From Ruegeria atlantica (GTDB lineage Bacteria; Pseudomonadota; Alphaproteobacteria; Rhodobacterales; Rhodobacteraceae), in contig NZ_WQCF01000002.1 of NCBI RefSeq assembly GCF_013032455.1, positions 62,001 through 126,000 on the forward strand: 64,000 nt of DNA, written 5' to 3'. Positions 42,056 to 50,287 of the stretch are shown here, piece after piece. The notes under the pieces are model-generated. The model ran no database searches. It worked only from the letters and a program-made list of their open reading frames with translations, and had not been told where the DNA came from. A program made the translations under genes and the position numbers. The stretch's first letter is position 1, and each line of letters opens with the position of its first letter.

Positions 42056-43036
42056 CTACGCGGTCGCCAACAATGCATCGGAAAGCTCGTATTCCGAAAG
42101 GGCCCCTGGTGCACCTATTGCAACAAGCCTTGTTTCGGGCTTTCGGTGACCCCATGCGCCATCCCTTGCGATGTCCATGCGTTTTCCGACTACCTGTACA
42201 AGAATGCGATGATCCGGATCCTCCTCGCTAAAAACAAAGCCCTTGAGGCGATAAACGTCGCCTGGAAGCTTTCGAATTGCACTCCGAAGAGAAGACAAGC
42301 TTATCGGGCGTTCAGCTTTCATCATAGTTGTAGAAAAGCTGTCCGAGTGATCAGAGTGGTGGCAACCACAATCCGGTCCATGTTCGTGATGATCGGGTAT
42401 TTCTGTTTCGAGCTGTTCGGCGGCAAAGCGACCAACTGAAAGAAGTATATCCAGTGGGACGTCTGCGTTGACAGCTTCGACCAGGCGATATCGACGGAAG
42501 CGAGACCCGAGCCAATCGTGCACCCTTTGAACAGCCGCCCTGTCGACGAGATCGACCTTGTTCAAAATAACCATGTCCGAGAACGCGATTTGACGGAGCT
42601 TCAGCTCCATTTGTTCCGGCGCAGAAAATAGCTGTTCCGCATCGACCAGGCACATTAGGCTGTCCAAGCGGATCATGTCCCGAAACTTCTGATCGGTGAA
42701 TGTCATTGCAATTGATGACGGGTCCGACACTCCGCTTGCTTCAAGGACGATGTATTCCGGTTTCTCAGGCCGGGCGAGAACGGCTTCTACCGTTTCGATC
42801 AGGTCATCTCGGATCGAGCAGCAGACGCAGCCATTTGCCAAACTCATCACATCATCTTCGAGACCGACTACCAAGTCGGCGTCAACGTTTATTGATCCAA
42901 AGTCATTCACCAGAACCGCAACCCGCAACCCGTGATTGCCTGTCAGGATGCGGTTCAAAAGTGTTGTCTTACCGGCTCCGAGAAAACCGGTAAGGATCGT
43001 GACAGGGATTGCGGATGTCGAACCAAATTCGATCAT
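42056..43036 (-). CDS. CobW/YjiA-family GTPase (metal chaperone)
   Basis: This 326-residue GTPase of the CobW/COG0523 group delivers metal, commonly zinc, to client enzymes. Walker A is TGFLGAGKTTLLNRIL near residue 18, the conserved metal-binding motif GCVCCSI near 68, and the base-specificity motif NKVD near 160. A His-rich loop (HHEHGPDCGCHHSDHSDS) near 230 suggests metal binding. The ATG at 43036 comes five bases after the metallo-beta-lactamase stop; the longer upstream frame runs antiparallel to real sequence and is not used. Coupling to a metallohydrolase gene suggests it supplies metal to that enzyme. Confidence 0.92.
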   Translation of the reverse strand: MIEFGSTSAIPVTILTGFLGAGKTTLLNRILTGNHGLRVAVLVNDFGSINVDADLVVGLEDDVMSLANGCVCCSIRDDLIETVEAVLARPEKPEYIVLEASGVSDPSSIAMTFTDQKFRDMIRLDSLMCLVDAEQLFSAPEQMELKLRQIAFSDMVILNKVDLVDRAAVQRVHDWLGSRFRRYRLVEAVNADVPLDILLSVGRFAAEQLETEIPDHHEHGPDCGCHHSDHSDSFSTTMMKAERPISLSSLRSAIRKLPGDVYRLKGFVFSEEDPDHRILVQVVGKRMDIARDGAWGHRKPETRLVAIGAPGALSEYELSDALLATA

Positions 43037-43040
43037 GTCG

Positions 43041-44513
43041 TTACTCCGCTTTCTTTTTTCGGTTCGGGATGACGTCATCGACCTTGATAACGAAATCGCT
43101 GGGCCATTCTGGATCGGGAGCCCGGAATACATCAGCTGGGTAGTATTCTTTCGGATCGATCTCCATGTCCCGGTATTTCTGGTCTTGCTGTTCGGCACGT
43201 GATGACCGTGGTGCTGGCGGCTTGATTTCATCCGGCAACGTGATCTTGCCTTCTGCTTCCATCTTGCCCAATTCGCGGAAAGGTGCGACCGAGCCGGATT
43301 TGCCTGGAAGCGTAGCCTTTCGATACCAGATTGCATCCTTGGTAACGTTGACGACGGCGACGTCTAAGCCCCAGGCGAACAGCCCATCATAGTGGGCTCG
43401 AATGCCTGCAAGCATTTCGGCATCGATATCTTCGTCTTGCGTATAGTGGGTCACCATTGCAAGCCGTGGGCGCGCCTCAGCCATCATCTTCCCTACCGCA
43501 TAGTGCGATGTATGGTGCGTATCGATTGTGTAGTTGAACAGCTCTTGCGGCAGACCGTATTTGTAGGTCATCAACTGACCGATATCCTGTCCGGACATTT
43601 CGGTCACAAACACGTCGACGCCTTTGCCGTATTCAAGGCTCAGCTCATCGGGACGACCGTCACCGGTCCACACAAAGCTCAGTCCATTCCAATCCAGCCG
43701 ATATCCGACGGCACCGTCCTTGGCATGACTGCGTGGCCAGGAGCGCACTGTGACGCCATCTTCATCATAAACAATGCCGCCTTCCTGACGGAAATCGAAT
43801 TCATTGACTTCGATCTCGTAGCCGTCCCCAATCGGGAACACATCAAAGGCCTCTAAATGCCATTTGAGCATCTGTTGCATCCCTTTGACCATTCCAGCTG
43901 TGCCAAGCTCGGGGGTCCGACCAGAGGGGCCGTGAATGCGCAGCGGAGTGTACCCTCCTGACCAAGCCCGGAATGGATAGATGTAAGGGATGTCGGCGTA
44001 GTGATCGACATGTAGGTGCGTGATGAAGATGTCGTTGATTAACTGACCCGGAACCTGCATCCCGATGATATTGCGGACGCAGCCCGATCCGAAGTCGAAG
44101 AAAAACCTCTTTCCGTTACCCAGTTCGACCATAATACAGGTGCCAGCCTGATCTTCACGGGGTGGAAATGGGGTTGAACCACAGAATGAAATCCGCATTT
44201 CGTCGGGCCCGAGGTCCTCGGACAGGGGGAAGTAGTTCGCATTCGAACCTGTCATGTATTTTGTGGGCCGGAAATACTCCGGTAGCGTGATACCGCCCGC
44301 GGGCCTGCCGCCGTAAGGGTTCTTTAGGCTTTCGCCCAGTGGTCCATCGCTCTGGTGCGCTTGCGCTGCGCCTGTGCCGTAACTAACGGCACCCGTTGCG
44401 ACCGCGCCCGCTGCAAGTCCTTGCATAACGTGGCGCCGGGAAGGGTTTTCGATTTCGTCAGATTGCTGGTTCGGTTCGTTCTTAAGATCTTTGCCGTTGT
44501 CTTCTTTTGTCAT
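43041..44513 (-). CDS. Tat-exported metallo-beta-lactamase-fold hydrolase
   Basis: This 490-residue protein begins with a Tat signal (NPSRRHVMQGLAAGAVATGAVSYGTGAAQA, twin arginine near residue 27), so it is exported folded to the periplasm. The metallo-beta-lactamase motif is ITHLHVDHYADIPY near 170, with further ligands in WPRSHAKDG, WTGDGR and DTHHTSHYAVG. I recall a family of this size and sequence annotated as GntH (guanitoxin biosynthesis MBL protein), but the pathway is not present here. The C-terminal 90 residues are charged. GAGGG precedes the ATG. It lies between an 84-residue protein and the CobW-like GTPase. Confidence 0.88.
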   Translation of the reverse strand: MTKEDNGKDLKNEPNQQSDEIENPSRRHVMQGLAAGAVATGAVSYGTGAAQAHQSDGPLGESLKNPYGGRPAGGITLPEYFRPTKYMTGSNANYFPLSEDLGPDEMRISFCGSTPFPPREDQAGTCIMVELGNGKRFFFDFGSGCVRNIIGMQVPGQLINDIFITHLHVDHYADIPYIYPFRAWSGGYTPLRIHGPSGRTPELGTAGMVKGMQQMLKWHLEAFDVFPIGDGYEIEVNEFDFRQEGGIVYDEDGVTVRSWPRSHAKDGAVGYRLDWNGLSFVWTGDGRPDELSLEYGKGVDVFVTEMSGQDIGQLMTYKYGLPQELFNYTIDTHHTSHYAVGKMMAEARPRLAMVTHYTQDEDIDAEMLAGIRAHYDGLFAWGLDVAVVNVTKDAIWYRKATLPGKSGSVAPFRELGKMEAEGKITLPDEIKPPAPRSSRAEQQDQKYRDMEIDPKEYYPADVFRAPDPEWPSDFVIKVDDVIPNRKKKAE

Positions 44514-44523
44514 GGCTATGCCC

Positions 44524-44778
44524 TCAATTGGAAATGCTGCGAGGATTGCGCTTCACCATCCGGCGAAGCTCGTTCACGAGTTCAGATCTGATGTGGGCCC
44601 ATTCCGCGCGCTCTGAGGCTGTGATTGATACGTCATCCAACAGCTCGGAAACTTTCTTCAGGTCTTCGATAACTTCTTTGAGTAACGCATCCGTTTCGAT
44701 ACGCCCTGACAGCGCATCGGAAAGTTCTGGAATCTCTTCAATCAGGTCCACCGTCACTGGATAAATCCTGGCTCCCAC
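44524..44778 (-). CDS. Small helical protein upstream of the MBL gene
   Basis: This 84-residue charged, largely helical protein (GARIYPVTVDLIEEIPELSDALSGRIETDALLKEVIEDLKKVSELLDD...) has heptad-like leucines from about 30 to 50, hinting at a coiled coil. No family is recognised. The start is GTG. It ends 10 bases before the Tat-exported hydrolase and is probably cotranscribed; it may regulate or assist it. Confidence 0.65.
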   Translation of the reverse strand: MGARIYPVTVDLIEEIPELSDALSGRIETDALLKEVIEDLKKVSELLDDVSITASERAEWAHIRSELVNELRRMVKRNPRSISN

Positions 44779-44856
44779 TATCTATTCTCACATCGAAATG
44801 AGTGTGGTTGACCGCGCCAGCCAAGTGAGTCACCGTGAGTTGGGGGTGAGTTTGCC

Positions 44857-46191
44857 GTGAACAAAGCCAATGATTTGCCGATAGATCAACATGTTGGGCA
44901 ACCGTCGCCGGATCTTGTCCGGGAAGCACTCGAGCGCGTTGTATCGAGCGACGAGTTTCAAGCTTCGCCCCGTCTCCAGCAGTTTCTTACATACGTAGTC
45001 GAGGAAGCTATCGCGGGTCGCGGTCCCCAGATTCGAGGCAAGGCGATCGCTGTGGAGGTCTATGGGCGACGCATTGATGGCTCTGGCGGTCAAAACCTCG
45101 TTCGCGTCGAAGCAAGGCGGCTGCGTCGACTGCTACGCGAGTTTTACGAAGATCAATGGGACGGTGAGGGAGTTCGCATTTTTGTTGATCCCGGCGGATA
45201 CAAGCCGCGGTTTTCATACGAACCCGCAATTGAAGACCGCACATCAAGTGCATGGAAGAGCGAGGAGCCTGATGAGCATCGGCCTTCGCTGCAACTGCTG
45301 GCAGCTGGACTAGGGATCCTTGCAGTGGCCGCTGTGCTTGGCATCTGGATGAGCCAGAAAAACAGGAAGGTTTTGCCAACGACTCAATCCATCGAACAAG
45401 CTGAACGTGCAGCACTCGGTGAGCAATCTTTGACAAGACTTCAGGCGGCCAACCTTGCGGATCAAGCCCGAGGCATGTTTTTTCCCGTTTTTGATGTCAA
45501 ACGTCAGCAAATAGCACTGGGAATGTTCCAGCACGCTGTGGAACTCGACCCGGCTCTGTCTGACGGCTTTGCCGGAACAGCGCAGGTTTTGGCGACTCTG
45601 GCATTGCTGTCCCCGGACGAAGCGCAAAGGAACGATCTCTTCAGTCGAGCCTCAGAAATGTCTGGAACAGCGCTTGAATTGTCCCCTGCTGATGCATGGG
45701 CAAACGGCGCAAATGGTTGGGTGCTGGCTGTCAAAAACCAGCCAAACGAGGCATTGAAATATGCAAGAATGTCCGTCGAACTGGCACCGAAGGATGGCCA
45801 TATTCTCGACCTTGCAGGTATCACTGCAATCATGGCTAACGCCCCGGAACTTGCAGCCGAGGTTAGTGATCCGGAGAGAGCCAGGTCAGGATCTGGTAGG
45901 TTTGGTGCAAGAAACATCTGGGGTGTTTCGCAACTTATGCTCGGGAACTACGAAAACGTTGTTGAAGCCTTTCAGGGCGCACCAGCTGCCGGAGCGCCTG
46001 TCAGTGCTCCTTCGCTCTTATTCCAAGCCGTTGCGCACGATCAGTTGGGGAATTCAGAAGAAGCACAACTACTCGTTACTGAAATGCGCAGGACATGGCC
46101 CGATTTCCCGTCTGAGTATCTTGCCAACAGGATTTTTCACAGCGACGGCAAAACGCAGAAAGCGATACTTGATACACTGACGAGATACTAA
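44857..46191 (+). CDS. Membrane-anchored winged-helix/TPR-type regulator
   Basis: Residues about 15-115 (LERVVSSDEFQASPRLQQFLTYVVEEAIAGRGPQIRGKAIAVEVYGR…LVRVEARRLRRLLREFYEDQWDGEGVRIFVDPGGYKPRF) match the N-terminal domain often found before adenylate-cyclase or TPR regions in rhizobia and roseobacters, which looks like a DNA- or ligand-binding unit. One membrane helix follows (SLQLLAAGLGILAVAAVLGIWMSQ, about 147-169), then about 270 residues of TPR-like helices (FQHAVELDPALSDGFAGTAQVLATLAL, KYARMSVELAPKDGHILDLAG). The 444-residue protein has a GTG start after GGGGGTGAG. It diverges from the MBL-CobW operon and may control it. Confidence 0.78.
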   Translation: MNKANDLPIDQHVGQPSPDLVREALERVVSSDEFQASPRLQQFLTYVVEEAIAGRGPQIRGKAIAVEVYGRRIDGSGGQNLVRVEARRLRRLLREFYEDQWDGEGVRIFVDPGGYKPRFSYEPAIEDRTSSAWKSEEPDEHRPSLQLLAAGLGILAVAAVLGIWMSQKNRKVLPTTQSIEQAERAALGEQSLTRLQAANLADQARGMFFPVFDVKRQQIALGMFQHAVELDPALSDGFAGTAQVLATLALLSPDEAQRNDLFSRASEMSGTALELSPADAWANGANGWVLAVKNQPNEALKYARMSVELAPKDGHILDLAGITAIMANAPELAAEVSDPERARSGSGRFGARNIWGVSQLMLGNYENVVEAFQGAPAAGAPVSAPSLLFQAVAHDQLGNSEEAQLLVTEMRRTWPDFPSEYLANRIFHSDGKTQKAILDTLTRY

Positions 46192-47056
46192 GGAAACGAG
46201 TTTCCTTGATTTCTTACGCACGATTTCAAGTTTTTAGGATCGACGTTTTACTCAAAGCAACAATGCCAAACCGAGTTCGAATGGTTGGTTTAGGAGGCTG
46301 CGCCTTGGAGAGTGTGAAGCTATCATAAAATGCAAGAATAGGCAGTTGCAGAAAGTCATTCAAAGTCTGCTTAACTGCGCTCCGCGTTCTTTGGGGTATC
46401 GTTCAGCGTCGGTCATACTGGGCTCGAACCAGGCCTTCGATGCGGCTGACGCAAACGGCCGCTGTGGGCCGTATTGCACCCCTCAGGGACTTTTAAGTGG
46501 AATACCACATCCTAAAGGAAAAGTTGCCGGATCATTCAGGCAATGGAAAAGATGGTCTCCTGTTTTCCAAGCTATTTAGAAATCGTGTTTTCCCGATTTC
46601 TTTTGGGAGATGGAAACCGCTTTGGGACCTTCCTGGGTGAATTGCTCCGCCGCGAGGCGCGCGGAGCGCGGTTCTCGACGATTCTGGAAAGTACCCATGG
46701 CGCAGCCACGGGAAATGAGCTGATCAGCTTCTTTTTAAGGTGAATGTGAATTGCTGGGTGTCTGAATTTGTGGTTCCCGAAAAATTTGGGTGGTCTTTTC
46801 GGGTCGAGACAGCCACGGTCAGCGGTTCACTCTGCCGCCGAAGAGGTTAACCGCATTTTCGATCTAATAACTGCTTTCATGGAGCGTGTTACACCTGCAC
46901 ACTCTACTTCTCCAATTTTGAGTATTTGGGAAGGGAAAGGAGGTGTACACGGTCAAGCCGCTCGCGGCGCAGGTATTCCGAGGAATTCTCAACGAAGTTG
47001 AAAACCGACTGTTTGCATATCCATATTGAGGGCATGGCAGCCGAAGTTGACAAACA
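46192..47056. other. Gene-poor stretch of about 860 bases
   Basis: I see no gene that I can support. Short frames exist (for example 46543-46743 on the plus strand) but lack ribosome sites and protein-like composition. The stretch lies between the catabolic/MBL cargo and the replication module and may hold decayed sequence. Confidence 0.5.
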
Positions 47057-47173
47057 ATGAACGCGCGCCTCCTGTTCGCGGTGTTCTGCGCAGTCGGTGG
47101 ACTTGCCACGTTCTCGTGGGGTGGCATCATCACTGCGTTTGTCGCGTGGTGGGTTCTCCACCGATTTCTCTAA
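47057..47173 (+). CDS. Possible 38-residue membrane peptide
   Basis: The frame encodes a strongly hydrophobic peptide (MNARLLFAVFCAVGGLATF...ending AWWVLHRFL) with a Gly-rich turn, consistent with one long or two short membrane segments. GTTGACAA before the ATG is only a poor ribosome site. It lies just outside the iteron-like cluster. Small hydrophobic peptides in such places can be toxins, holins or chance frames. Confidence 0.4.
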   Translation: MNARLLFAVFCAVGGLATFSWGGIITAFVAWWVLHRFL

Positions 47174-47197
47174 TCGACAAATCCCGGGCATCGGGCG

Positions 47198-47305
47198 ACA
47201 AGACATACAAGACACCCCTAAAGGGGTGTGTCTTGTTCTGTCGTGTGTCGCGCCGCCGATTTGCCGACAAGACAAGAAACAAGACAAGCGAGACAAAACA
47301 AGACA
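47198..47305. repeat. ACAAGACA repeat cluster and long hairpin (candidate replication origin)
   Basis: ACAAGACA occurs at 47198, 47207, 47267, 47279 and 47298, and inverted at 47229-47236. Between the second and the inverted copy, ACAAGACACCCCT (47207-47219) pairs with AGGGGTGTGTCTTGT (47222-47236) as a 13-base stem with a two-base bulge. Further partial copies lie between. The cluster abuts the 3' end of the primase-helicase gene. Iterons beside a primase are typical of replication origins of phage satellites and integrative elements. Confidence 0.65.
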
Positions 47306-47333
47306 ATTCCCTTCACAAGAATAGTGAAAACCC

Positions 47334-49334
47334 TTAATCGCACTCATCGAATGCGCCCTCCACTTTGCCGACTGGGCGGTAAAGGCCATCCTCGAATACC
47401 ACCAAGCCCAGTTCGAGCAGTTCATCACGCGCCCTGCGGAATGCCCTTCGTCGACCGTCCGCCTTGGCTTTTGAGACCTGGTCGTCGGCGACGCATTCCT
47501 TGCGCCAGGTGTCTTCGGTCACGGGTGAACCATCGGTTTCGAAGAGCGTCCGCAAATGGTTCAACACCGCGCGCGGCGGATTTTTGAGTTTGTATTCATT
47601 GTCGGGTTCCGCAGAGCATGGTTCGCAGATCGGTGCGGAAACTGTGTCGCCGTCAATGTCAACGCCGACGTTCCGCGTTCCGATCCTGAATGCTATATCG
47701 AGGTCAGTCGGCCCGTTTCTGTTTTTCTTGAGGTGGTTTTTGATGATCCCCGATTTTGGATCGGCTTTCTTCACCAGTATTGAAACGTCCAACGCCCCGT
47801 TGAAGACGCTACTGCCCCTCGGTGTGTTGCCATCTGCCTTTGTACCGTGGTGAACAAAAATCACTGCCGCGCCATGCCGGGCGAGGGCCTTCCCGATTGC
47901 GACGACACACCCCATACCTTCGGGGGTGTTCTCTTCCAGTCCGGGCATCGCCATCGCCAGAGTGTCTATGACCACGAGTCTGGGGCGAGATAGTGTGATT
48001 GCTTCCAGCAGGGCTTGGAAATCCGGGCTGCCCTTGCCTTCGACTTGCCCGGAAAAAAGGTCACTACAACCCAAAACCAATTTGAACTGATCTGGTGCCC
48101 CGAGTTCGTCTGCAAGGGCAGCGACCCGCGAAGCCATTCCGGTTTCGTCTTCTGCGGCGACATAGAAGGCGCCACCTTGGCGAGTTTTTAGGCCGAAAAA
48201 CCCAGCCCCCGTTGCGACCATGTAGGCCAGATAGGGGGCTAGAACGGATTTACCCGCGCCCGGTTCCCCGAAAATGCAGCCGATCTGGTGGGGCGCTATG
48301 AAGTTCTTAATCACATAGTGCCGGGGCGGCAGGTCGCGCAGTTGGCCGGGAGTCTGAAAGGTCAGCCCTCCTACTTTGGTGGGCAAGGGCTCGGGTCCCA
48401 ACAGGTCCGAAAAGTCGTCTTCCGGGTCGTCTACATCTTCGAAATTGGCGGCAGCGACAGAGTGCCAACCATGTTTGCGGGCCTCGGCGAAAAGCGTGTC
48501 GGCGGTGATCTTGGAACCGGACCTTTTGACAAAGCTACGCCACTTGTCGCGCACTTCTTTCGGGTTATAGCCGGGGTAATCCGAACTCCACGTCTGCGCC
48601 GAAGCCAGCCCGGCTTCAGAGCCTCCGGTGGCGTGGTGGATTGCCATTAGAATGTCTACCCATTTGCCGTAGGGTAGGTCGCTGGGGATGAACGACAGAG
48701 GCCTCATGAGTTCGGCAGCGGCGTATTCCCCGGGTTCGCTTTGATCCTCCTCTGAGACTTCGTTCTTGCGGATGAGTGCCGTTCGAATTCGCTCAGGCAG
48801 CTTGCCTAAAAGCAATTCATCGAGGTCCCACAGGTCGCCGCGTTCAATCTTGTATTCGCCGAACACGGTTCGCGCGCCGGGGGCGAACACGAAGCCGCCG
48901 TGGCCTCGCGTGTCGATGCCCGGGGCTATATCGCTTTGTGAGATAGTCAGGTCGTCAACGCCGCGAAAATACAAGTGGAGGCCCCCGGACGGTGTGCGAA
49001 CGACGAACAGGGCGTCATCGGGATCGAGGTTCATACCTTTGTATGCGGACAGGCCATCTTTCCCGTCGCGGTCGTCCAGATCGACAACAAAGATATTGCC
49101 CGTCGCCATACCCGGCACGGCGTCTGGATACTTATCCCAAAGAGCGTGGATCTCGTCCGGGTCGGTTGTTGCGCCGGTCCCCCACTGGATCAAAGGTCGA
49201 GCGTGTTTCTTGCCGTCGCTCATGCGCCGCACTCGCACTGGGAACACGCGATTACCGGTGGCTGCCACGTCAAGGGCAACACGTCGATTATGCGATTGCT
49301 TTGCATTCTCAATCCTAATATGTTTCTCCTGCAT
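47334..49334 (-). CDS. Bifunctional primase-polymerase / RepA-type helicase
   Basis: This 666-residue replication protein has an N-terminal Prim-Pol domain with the metal-binding NIFVVDLDDRDGKDGLSAY near residue 85 and TPSGGLHLYFRG near 115, then a PriCT-like segment (YGKWVDILMAIHHATGGSEAG…WSSDYPGY…VRDKWRSF) near 225-270, then a RecA/RepA-type ATPase with Walker A FGEPGAGKSVLAPYLAYMVATGAG near 358, Walker B RLVVIDTLAMAMPG near 455 and FVHHGTKADG near 497. It should synthesise primers and unwind DNA for autonomous copying of the element. AAGGA is seven bases before the ATG. It lies between the repeat cluster and the right attachment site, forming the replication module. Confidence 0.92.
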   Translation of the reverse strand: MQEKHIRIENAKQSHNRRVALDVAATGNRVFPVRVRRMSDGKKHARPLIQWGTGATTDPDEIHALWDKYPDAVPGMATGNIFVVDLDDRDGKDGLSAYKGMNLDPDDALFVVRTPSGGLHLYFRGVDDLTISQSDIAPGIDTRGHGGFVFAPGARTVFGEYKIERGDLWDLDELLLGKLPERIRTALIRKNEVSEEDQSEPGEYAAAELMRPLSFIPSDLPYGKWVDILMAIHHATGGSEAGLASAQTWSSDYPGYNPKEVRDKWRSFVKRSGSKITADTLFAEARKHGWHSVAAANFEDVDDPEDDFSDLLGPEPLPTKVGGLTFQTPGQLRDLPPRHYVIKNFIAPHQIGCIFGEPGAGKSVLAPYLAYMVATGAGFFGLKTRQGGAFYVAAEDETGMASRVAALADELGAPDQFKLVLGCSDLFSGQVEGKGSPDFQALLEAITLSRPRLVVIDTLAMAMPGLEENTPEGMGCVVAIGKALARHGAAVIFVHHGTKADGNTPRGSSVFNGALDVSILVKKADPKSGIIKNHLKKNRNGPTDLDIAFRIGTRNVGVDIDGDTVSAPICEPCSAEPDNEYKLKNPPRAVLNHLRTLFETDGSPVTEDTWRKECVADDQVSKAKADGRRRAFRRARDELLELGLVVFEDGLYRPVGKVEGAFDECD

Positions 49335-49548
49335 AGAGGTTCCTTCTCTTTGCGCCGGGCGAAGCCCGTTTGGCTCCGTCCCTTGTCGCTGAGGGGCGGC
49401 GCTAGTTATTCAACCTGCACGGGTTGGATTCCCGAGCGCGAAATTTCCGAAATTGGTGGGACAAAAATCCTGAAAAACATAATGATTACGTGGGAGGTTG
49501 GAGTGTCCCACTTTTCACTAAGTATCGGAGTTTTGGCGGTTTTTGTAC
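49335..49548. other. Upstream region of the primase gene
   Basis: This stretch holds the promoter side of the primase gene and runs up to the right attachment copy. The half-repeat CGAGCGCGAAATTTCCG near 49433 is visible, but no gene is supported. Confidence 0.4.
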
Positions 49549-49565
49549 TCCGCCCCCGGGCACCA
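49549..49565 (+). repeat. Right attachment-site copy (tRNA-Phe 3' end)
   Basis: TCCGCCCCCGGGCACCA is identical to 19114-19130. The upstream 12 bases retain only partial similarity (CGGT then scattered matches), so this is a duplicated core and not a second tRNA. An integrase-like remnant starts 64 bases to its right. Confidence 0.75.
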
Positions 49566-49628
49566 TTCTCAGCAGGTAAGCTACTGTTTCCCTTCAGTTT
49601 TAACTGGAGCTGACCAAGGGCGTAGTAC

Positions 49629-49990
49629 ATGCTGGAGAACAAAACCGTTCCCTTCTCATTTGTGAAAGCAGGGGTCTTCTACTTCACACGACGGGTCCCG
49701 AAGGACCTCGATCACCACTATACCACCAGAAAAATATCTTCTCGCTGCGGACGTGAACGGCAGTGGTCGCAAATTCCCGAGCGCAACGAACTGCTCAGCA
49801 ACTGGATGAACATTGGTATCACCTACGCATCCAAGACGTTGACTTACCGGGCAAGCATCTTCTGAGGATGGGAGCTGCGGTCGACTTTGCGAGGCAAAAC
49901 TGCCGCGTTTCCCAACATTTCAATAATTTTGTCGTAGGAATCCCTTTTGGGGAAAGCCAGGGGAGAAGAATGGGTTACCGCCTTTCGAGT
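49629..49990 (+). pseudogene. Decayed tyrosine integrase N-terminus
   Basis: The first frame (MLENKTVPFSFVKAGVFYFTRRVPKDLDHHY…) has the usual start of island integrases (compare YIRVRVPADLKG in the integrase at 6561-8087). The homology continues in the next frame from about 49775 (AQRTAQQLDEHWYHLRIQDVDLPGKHLLRMG) and then fades, and no catalytic domain with the R-H-R-Y residues follows. There is thus a frameshift near 49740-49780 and loss of the C-terminal three quarters. Its place directly after an attachment copy is where an integrase of an element at tRNA-Phe belongs. Confidence 0.7.
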
Positions 49991-50287
49991 GATTGCGAAC
50001 CTATGCAGCACTCAAACGCGGGACCGTGCACTCGATGTTTGAATTTTGGTGCACGCTTTCAGTCGCTCTGGCTGAAGGGCGCAATACAGACAAACACAAG
50101 AGGGCTTTCGCTGACGCGACACAACCTGACAGGACAGTTATTTGGTGAGTTTTATAGACATATTTAGATGTAGCGCTATGTTCTCGATGATGGTTTTGGC
50201 TCGGCGGGGGCTTCCACAAGTCGCTTAGTGTCAGTCCTCCAGCCTGAGACCATATGGCAGAGTGAATTGAAAAGCGCCTTCGTGATC
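49991..50287. other. Spacer after the integrase remnant
   Basis: I see no convincing gene. An open frame continues from the remnant to about 50167 but no longer resembles an integrase. The region leads into the Kdo-transferase-like gene. Confidence 0.4.

Noticed and set aside
47026..47337. Plus-strand frames of 75-119 codons through the iteron cluster
   Set aside because: They are made of the repeat words and the hairpin and lack ribosome sites.
50168..50287. GTG start at 50228 for the Kdo-transferase-like gene
   Set aside because: The added 20 residues do not resemble the family's start; the ATG at 50288 is preferred although its ribosome site is weak.
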